Positions 57,690-64,000 of a stretch of 64,000 nt of DNA are shown piece after piece. Every line of letters starts with the position of its first letter. The first letter of the stretch is position 1. The translations under genes were made by a program, and so were the position numbers. The notes under the pieces were generated by a model. The model made no database searches. It saw only the letters and a list, made by a program, of their open reading frames with translations, and was not told the origin of the DNA. The DNA is from Gymnopus androsaceus JB14 (Eukaryota > Basidiomycota > Agaricomycetes > Agaricales > Omphalotaceae), in NCBI GenBank assembly GCA_009733575.1, contig ML769678.1, positions 19,964-83,963 of the forward strand, read 5' to 3'.

Positions 57690-58680
57690 CAAAAAATCAT
57701 AAAAAATGTTGAAAATATTCAGGGATGCATTGATGTATACTGGCACTCAATTTGCATATGGTACAGGATCTTTTGCAAAATATCTTGATCACACTATACG
57801 GGGGGGCATGTACCCGGCCTCTGTCACTTACTTTCCCACAAAAAAAAACCAAAAAAATAGGTTACTGGGCTTGATAAATCATGAAAAAATCATGAAAAAC
57901 CTCGAAAATATTCAGGGGTGCATTGATGCACACCATTGCTTAATTTAAATATGGTCCAGGATCTTTTGCAAAATATCTTGATCACACTATACTGGGGGGC
58001 ATGTACCCGGCCTCTGGCACTTACTTTCCCACGAAAAAAAGAACCAAAAAAATAAGTTACTAGGCTTGATAAATCATGAAAAAAAACATAAAAAGCCTCA
58101 AAAATATTCAGGGGTGCATTGATGCACACCATTGCTTGATTTAAATATGTTACAGTATCTTTTGCAAAACATCTTGATCACACTATATTGAGGGGCGCAT
58201 ACAGTGGCTGCCAAAATCAACGTCACCCCCCCATTTAGTTGCCTATTCAGTAGCCCATTCAGTAGGTCACGTGGGGTGACATCAATTTTGGCAGCCACTG
58301 TACCTGGCATCTAGCACTTATTTTCCTGTGAAAAAAACAAAAACATAGGTTACTGGGCTTGATAAATCATAATAAATATCAAAAATATTCAGGGGTGCAC
58401 TGATGCACACCAGTGCTTAATTCAAACATGGTACAGGATCACCTGTAAAAGATTTTGATCATACTATATTGGGGGGCCATACCTGGCACTTATTTTCCCA
58501 TCAAAAAAAACAACAAAAAACAGTTACTAGCTCTAGGCTTGATAAATCATGAAAGAATCATGAAAAATCTCGAAAATATTTGGGGGTGCATTGGTGCACA
58601 CCAATCATTAGTTTACATATAGTACAGGATCTTTTGCAAAAGATCTCGATCATACTATATTGGGGGCACATACCTGAAGT
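57690..58680. repeat. Left ~193-bp tandem repeat array
   Basis: Five diverged units marked by CTTTTGCAAAATATCTTGATC at about 57769, 57962, 58156, 58430 and 58629. The larger gap after the third unit is due to a 99-bp MITE. Units include CTGGGCTTGATAAATCATGA and CAGGGGTGCATTGATGCACA. Confidence 0.8.
58202..58300. mobile_element. Tc1/mariner-like MITE, 99 bp, TA target
   Basis: CAGTGGCTGCCAAAATCAAC at the left and its near-complement GATTTTGGCAGCCACTG at the right (C/A change), flanked by TA at 58200-58201 and 58301-58302. CAGTGGC termini with TA duplication are typical of Tc1/mariner. Confidence 0.8.
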
Positions 58681-59179
58681 CCCACAGTATATCCTGGGTG
58701 AAGTTTGATTGTCAGATTATAGATTTGCATTTGGATGATTGTTTTGTAAATTTCTCATTCACAAATGTGGATACATTCATGAATACTTTAGTAAAAAAGA
58801 ACTGGATATAGAGTAATATGATGTACTAAGGAGAGGGCAGTTAAGCATATGTAAAGAACCATACAACATGTGGCCCACTGAATATTGAGATCTTCCAAGG
58901 TTGGTGCTACTTCTGGGGTAAAATAGGGTATCTCAAACATTGCCTTCACATTTAGTTTTCTTTTACTTTGCCTGCTGCACACTGTTTTATGGTTCACAGT
59001 AAAGCATACAGTTGTACCTATAACTGTACAATCATGATATGACTACAGCCAATATGTATATGGTGACAGTTTATGGTTATGGCAAGCAGCCCTGCTGGAG
59101 GTTGGCATTCAGATGATGATTCACACAAATGGAAATTCACTATACAAATCTTGAATGTGGATATAGTACTATATTCATG

Positions 59180-59720
59180 AATATTCACAAACATTACTCA
59201 TTTCTAGAGTACTCCAAGCTAATAACTCAATAGTACTAGTAACTGACACTAATAACTTGGAGTTACTAGTTTACTTACTAGTAATTTGTACAGGTAACTC
59301 GGAGTTACTAGGACTAACAATATTAGTTACTACTGGTAAGGTAAGTAAGCATTAGTAGCTCCAAGCTACTACTTCTTGGCACTACAACTATGGTAGTACT
59401 CATAACTGAGTTGTATCAGTATTCATAGCCTGGGTACTACTATGCCACCAAGTTATGACACCTTACTGATTCAGAGTCATAACTAACTCAGTGGTAGTAG
59501 TAATGAGTTATAAGTACTGTTATACTAGTACTAATCTCGGAGCTACTACAGCAGTATACCTAATTAATACTTTACTACTAATAGTAACTACTGACTCTGA
59601 GTTAGTAGCACAGTGATGCTAGTTATACTAATTGCTAGTAGGTCAGTATTTGATACTAGATAGTTGATTTACTGTTACCAATTACTACTACTATACAATG
59701 TTGATTGATACACCATACCT
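59180..59720. repeat. Low-complexity TAGTAACT/GAGTTACT region
   Basis: About 540 bp made of degenerate AGTTACTAGT, CTCGGAGTTACTAG and TAGTACT words in both orientations. No coding potential. Confidence 0.6.
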
Positions 59721-59942
59721 TTTGACTGTGATCCTCATAATAAATTTTGAATTGATCACTGCACAGTATAGCTGCGTGACCCAAGTAAAACTTTCCACTC
59801 AGGGTCCCAAGATTGCTATTTTAGGACACTTTTGGGGGAGTTAGTATCAAACAGATTTGCTTCAAGTTTTTTTTGCCTCACTGTAGACCCTCTGTGACCC
59901 AATCAAAATTGGTATAGTACTTCCTTACAAGTGCTAGTAGTC

Positions 59943-60085
59943 AGGGATCCACATTGTAACCCATAAGATATGGCTTATGATTACATAACCATACTGTAAA
60001 TGGTGTACAAAAGGATAATTTTAATGGCTATATTCAGACAGTTGTTGTACAAGTACCCCATACAGTGAGAATTTGTGCTAGTGCA
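59943..60085. repeat. Partial copy of the TAGGGATCC hAT-like MITE
   Basis: AGGGATCCACATTGTAACC, ATAAGATATGGCTTATG and the following 100 bp match the left half of 19861-20212. The right end is missing. Confidence 0.6.
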
Positions 60086-60099
60086 ACCCAATCCTCTGA

Positions 60100-60890
60100 A
60101 TATTTTGTGTATTTTTCATGATTATTAATTTATCAAGCCCAGTAACCAGGATATTTTATTTTATTTTCAAGGGAAAATAAGTGCCAGAGGGGCGTATGTG
60201 CCTCCCAATATAGTATGATCACAATCCTTTGCAAAAGATCCTGTACCATATGTAAATTAAGTACTGGTGTGCATCAATGTACCCCTGAATATTTTCGATA
60301 TTTTTCATGATTTACCAAGCCCAGTAACCTATGTTTTTGTTTTTTTCACAGGAAAATAAGTGCCAGATGCCAGGTATGTGCCCCTCAATATAGTGTGATC
60401 AAGATGTTTTGCAAAAGATCCTGTACCATATTTCAATCAAGCAATGGTGTGCATCAATGCACCCCTGAATATTTTCGAGGTTTTTCATGATTATTTCATG
60501 ATTTATCAAGCCCAGTAACCTAATTTTTTTTGGTTTTTTTCGTGGGAAAGTAAGTGACAGAGGCTGGGTACATGCCCCCCAGTATAGTGTGATCAAGATA
60601 TTTTGCAAAAGATCCTGTACCGTATTTAAATTAAGCTGGTGTGCATCAATGCACCCCTGAATATTTTCGAGGTTTTTCATGATTTTTTCATGATTTATCA
60701 AGCCCAGTAACCTATTTTTTTTGGTTTTTTTTCGTGGGAAAGTAAGTGACAGAGGCCAGGTACATGCCCCCCAGTATAGTGGGATCAAGATATTTTGCAA
60801 AAGATCCTGTACCATATGCAAATTGAGTGCCAGTATGCATCAATGCATCCCTGAATATTTTCGACATTTTTTATGATTTTTTGAAGATTT
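60100..60890. repeat. Right ~193-bp tandem repeat array (inverted)
   Basis: Reverse complements of the left-arm units, four to five copies. A 140-codon open frame across two units (60399-60821, minus) is a by-product of near-multiple-of-three unit length. Confidence 0.75.
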
Positions 60891-60967
60891 ATGCAGCCCA
60901 ATGACCGACTTTTTTCGGGAAATAAGCGCCCATAAGCGCCCAATGATATGGTTGCCGGTGGGCGGGC

Positions 60968-61228
60968 ATGCGCACAAATCCCGCCACTTTTGACAATAGT
61001 ATTAACAATGCCAAATATTTAGCAAAACAAGCAAATAAGCGCCCTGGGAAGGGTGGAAACGGAATCCACAAGTTTGCCGTTGTGCCGATCAAACGGCAGC
61101 AGCATCCGAGGATGATCCACCCCCTATCAGAATATTTGGCAAATAGTGTCCTGGGGCAAATTTTTTTTTTCTTTGATTTTATCAGGTCAAATTGCAAAAC
61201 GTTCCCCGACACTTATCGGGATATTTAG
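60968..61228 (+). other. Outward open frame in right arm
   Basis: Reads NPATFDNSINNAKYLAKQAN, KFAVVPIKRQQHPRMIHPL, the partner of the left-arm frame. Conservation of an open frame in both arms is noted in the findings. Confidence 0.4.
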
Positions 61229-61230
61229 CT

Positions 61231-62640
61231 TAAGACTAGCAGCATCTAGTGCCACAGCAATTGCACCAACTGTAGTAACGACAGAACCCATTCAGGGTCA
61301 GCTAGGGCAAACCGATTATGAACTAACCCAAGCAGTCAATGTAAACGGTGCTCCAGTATGGATTCATACTCCGACACACAGTCGAATCATCACTCTAGAT
61401 GAACCGCAAGCGGTCCCTACTTCGCCGACACCACTGTCCGCGGCGGCTGGTCATTTACAATGCCTCGCTGTCACTCCCCCAAGGGATTCTGAGTGCTCCC
61501 AGACATTACCTATCATCGAAACAACGGGAGCAGAACCCGAAGCACAACCCTCCGTTCATGAGGAGCAGGAGGGGGTGGTGGTGGAGGCGGCGGACCTCCT
61601 CGAAGACCCAGAAATGATCCTAATGATGACGAAAATAATACTTGTCAATTCTTCAATCTCATGAATTCCTTCCGAGGATCGATCAACACACTGGGTGGTG
61701 TACTTTCGAGGATGAATGTACCTTCCGGTGATTCTTCGGACTCGAAGTCGAAAGTAAAGGAACCTGATGTATTCAATGGTTCCAAACCTCGGAAGCTCAA
61801 AGGGTTCCTCATTTCTTTATCTTTGGTTTTTATCGACCGACCAACATATTTTACGGAGGCACGGAAGATTAACTATACCCTATCATATCTCGGCGGTGCG
61901 GCAAAAGAATGGTTCGAACCCGACATTCTTGATCCCGACCTTTCGGCTATACCTGCCTGGACTTCTTCTTACTCCACACTCATACAAGAGTTGCAGGATA
62001 ATTTTGGTCTATACGACGCTCAGGGTGATGCCGAAGATAAGCTTGGAAACCTTCGAATGAAGGAAAACGAGAACGTACGAAAGTACAATATCCATTTCAA
62101 TACTCTCGCCGCTTCCACGGCATGGGACGAATCCGCCCTTTGATGGGCATATCAGCGCGGTCTCGCTAATTGATTGAAGGACAAGTTGGCACGCATTCCC
62201 AAACCGCGTACTCTCGCCAATTTCCGATACGAAGTTCTTCGAATCGACAATCGATACTGGAAGCGAGAAGAAGAAAAGAAAAGAGAGGTCGCAAGGACTT
62301 CCGGGGGTAGTACTAGCGGTAAAACTTCTTCCCCAACGAAAAAGGGTTCATCAAACTCTTCCTCTCAAAATGTACAATCACAACCTTCTTCTTCTAACGC
62401 GAACAAGACTTTCAACGCATCGGTCTCCTTTTCTGGTCAGCAGAAACCAGCCGGAAACCAACCTTGGAAACCAACTGGTTTGTCTTCCGCTTCTTCCGCT
62501 TCGACCACCTGTAAATGTTATCCTGAAGGCTTGACACTGGGCTATATCCCTACTTTGCAAATGCTTCAGCAAGGATATAACCACAGAAGAGCCAATACCT
62601 CTGGAATGGCGCTATGGGATAAATCCATAGCACCACCATG
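61231..62640 (+). pseudogene. Ty3/gypsy gag, main part, decayed
   Basis: The gag capsid domain is clear: DVFNGSKPRKLKGFLISLSL, INYTLSYLGGAAKEWFEPDI, SYSTLIQELQDNFGLYD, KYNIHFNTLAASTAWDESAL, then stops (TGA at 62141-62143; a TGA before LKDKLARIPKPR) and ANFRYEVLRIDNRYWKREEE with a Ser-rich tail. No protease, RT or integrase follows. The first part (61231-61660) is the Pro/Glu-rich leader, frameshifted near 61660. Truncated, inactive element. Confidence 0.8.
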
Positions 62641-62792
62641 ACCAAGGGATATATTGCATGCACCAGTATTTCCAGCGCCCATAGCATCAGGATAATGAGT
62701 CACCGAGGTGCAGGTACGCGCTGACAAAGATGAGCACAACAGAGACACCGGAAGCATTCACCGGACCGAGATAGAGCCAGAGTAAAATGTCG

Positions 62793-62890
62793 CCGCAAGG
62801 AATCGAACCCTACACTCCATAGATACTCCAGCGCTTAATCAGCCAACAAACGCTCATGGTGCATACTAACCACTTGTTCATACAAACAAT
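62793..62890 (-). ncRNA. tRNA-like Pol III unit (tRNA pseudogene or SINE head)
   Basis: The minus strand has an A-box-like AGTGGTTAGTATGC and, about 50 bp on, a B-box GGTTCGATTCC. An acceptor stem cannot be formed (the 3' CGGCGAC has no 5' partner), so it is not a working tRNA. Confidence 0.45.
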
Positions 62891-63027
62891 GTAAGTGAGC
62901 ACACTAATTGAGTTATTATACTTCTAGGCCGGGCCATGTATGTAGGGCCAGCATTATCGCGCATTCAGATTTGCTGATTCAGTACAAATGATAAATTCTA
63001 CTTGTACATCCATATAAACCTGTCTAG

Positions 63028-63835
63028 CCTTGAACTCGAGTTGACCTTCAACGGAGAAGTGCTTCACAGCAAGGTGATCCTCCCATGGCCCGTTGTTGGT
63101 CAAGCTCTTGTAGAACGCGGCGTATTCTTCAGGAGTGATGTCGCTGGGGTTACGCGTCCAGATGGGTTTCGTCTCATTGAGCTCCTCATTGGTGGTCTCA
63201 ACCTCCTTGATCTTCTTCATCTTCTTGTCCTTGGGCTTGTTCTCCTCATCCTCGACCTCCTCAATCTTAAGCTTATCCTTGGCGTCGGCGTCGGCCTCTG
63301 CCTCCTACAAAGGAGCAAAGTTAGCTCAACGCGTACTAAACGTTACGACAAAAATTTACCTTCTCAACCTCCTTGGTGACGGCAAGTTGGATCGAGTAGG
63401 AGATGAATTCCAAGTGCTTCTTCACTATGTCCTTGATCTTCTCCTTGAGGTACTCGAGCTGGTCTTCCTTGAGGTAAGTCGGATCTCGGTACTGCGGCCA
63501 GAGGAATGGTGAAGGTACTGCCTGCAGCTGACTCCCCGATGTACTGCTTATCGTCTTTGTGCTTGTGCTTGGAGATAACCTGCGGCAGAGTAGAAACTGG
63601 CACCGAATTGACACCGAGATATCAGCAGCTCAAGACTTCTAGTACCTTGGTTGTTGACCATATCAGCCTTGATCGTACCAATACCAGTATCAGTTATGGA
63701 GAGGACTTTCGCTTCCTTGTTGGGGACGAAATGAATGACCAAGTCATTCCCAGTTTAAGATGCGTATCGGATTTGTCGAGAGCATCGGAAATTCTCATTG
63801 TTGGAGTAGAAAGTGTCTGAATAAAGGTCAGAATT
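63028..63835 (-). pseudogene. HSP90 pseudogene fragment
   Basis: Unmistakable Hsp90 blocks: [74 protein letters not shown], then after an intron-like gap the charged linker, and [34 protein letters not shown]. Several conserved stretches are missing or in other frames: the N-terminal ISNASDAL region is compressed, the segment between VNN and QFG is deleted, and the gene stops at about 63028 where the next core block should begin. Clearly non-functional. The functional gene must be elsewhere. Confidence 0.88.
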
Positions 63836-64000
63836 GGCCACTCGTGCACACAGTGAAAAAATGCACCGTCCAGCTGCCAGCACCTCTAAAACTCCCCTAT
63901 TTCGTAGTCGTACCAAAGAAACCTACGCATTGATTTTGAAATTTGTCATTGCCAGAGGTATTGCTGAGTACAGGTTGAGCCGTCAAATGAGAAGAAGAGA
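63836..64000. other. Window end, nothing recognised
   Basis: No coding or repeat signal seen in the last 165 bases. Confidence 0.4.

Larger units (their letters stand above)
57306..61230. mobile_element. Large inverted-repeat (foldback) element, about 3.9 kb
   Basis: Ends match as inverted repeats from AAATATCCCGATAAGTGTCG (left) and its complement at 61200-61228. Arms extend over 1 kb each, to about 58680 and from about 60100. Each arm has an outer unique part (about 380 bp) and an inner array of ~193-bp repeats. The centre (58680-60100) holds non-coding and low-complexity sequence. No transposase recognised. It splits a gypsy gag gene. TSD could not be fixed. Confidence 0.75.

Noticed and set aside
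60399..60821. 140-codon open frame on the minus strand
   Set aside because: It spans two satellite units and has no family resemblance. It is open because unit length is near a multiple of three.
62793..62890. Functional tRNA gene
   Set aside because: Acceptor stem cannot pair and the anticodon arm is irregular.
63002..63512. Leucine-rich plus-strand frames resembling membrane proteins
   Set aside because: They are the complement of the charged HSP90 linker (Lys/Glu codons read as Leu/Phe).

Overview
The window looks like nuclear DNA of a filamentous basidiomycete, most likely an Agaricomycete (inference). The evidence is many 50-65 bp GT-AG introns with terminal micro-exons, compact divergent and convergent gene pairs, F-box families with an N-terminal coiled coil, an NB-ARC/TPR NLR, an SRPK-like kinase pseudogene, and a CBM1 plus GDSL esterase. 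There is no sign of bacterial or viral organisation.

Layout. 0-9.6 kb is gene dense: the 3' end of a PP2A-like phosphatase; a CRAL-TRIO (Sec14-like) gene; an Enhancer-of-zeste-type SET methyltransferase; a convergent SETD6/RKM4-type SET methyltransferase with an apparent one-base frameshift; an SDR oxidoreductase; and a poorly resolved small gene. 9.6-14.3 kb is a tandem duplication of a broken F-box-like gene. 14.5-16.7 kb holds a probable C2-like, membrane-anchored protein. 17.3-19.0 kb is an intact 545-residue F-box gene. 19.2-30.5 kb is AT-rich and full of repeats: foldback elements whose ends read CATCAGCAAAACC, nested MITEs, and an NLR with a P-loop-less NTPase-like half, a canonical NB-ARC half and a homogenised 42-residue TPR array. 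30.5-34.0 kb repeats the F-box locus with a frameshifted copy and two copies of an unknown small gene. 34.7-41.5 kb is again gene dense: CUE protein, V-ATPase c'' subunit, decayed kinase, CBM1-CE16 esterase.

41.5-64.0 kb is mobile-element territory. It has a solo copia LTR (TSD AATTG) and an almost complete Ty1/copia element (47245-52988). That element has 363-bp LTRs, TSD TATGG, a primer site matching the anticodon arm of initiator tRNA-Met, and one in-frame TGA in the integrase. There are several MITEs with clear target-site duplications. A Ty3/gypsy LTR plus gag is split by a roughly 3.9-kb element with arms over 1 kb, internal ~193-bp repeats and a nested Tc1/mariner-type MITE. The window ends with a tRNA-like Pol III unit and an HSP90 pseudogene.

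Two chromatin/translation SET methyltransferases are convergent neighbours, and the rest of the housekeeping genes have no obvious shared pathway. The biology that stands out is the NLR architecture and the nested hairpin-element ecology around it. Intron boundaries were placed by eye from splice sites and protein-family conservation.
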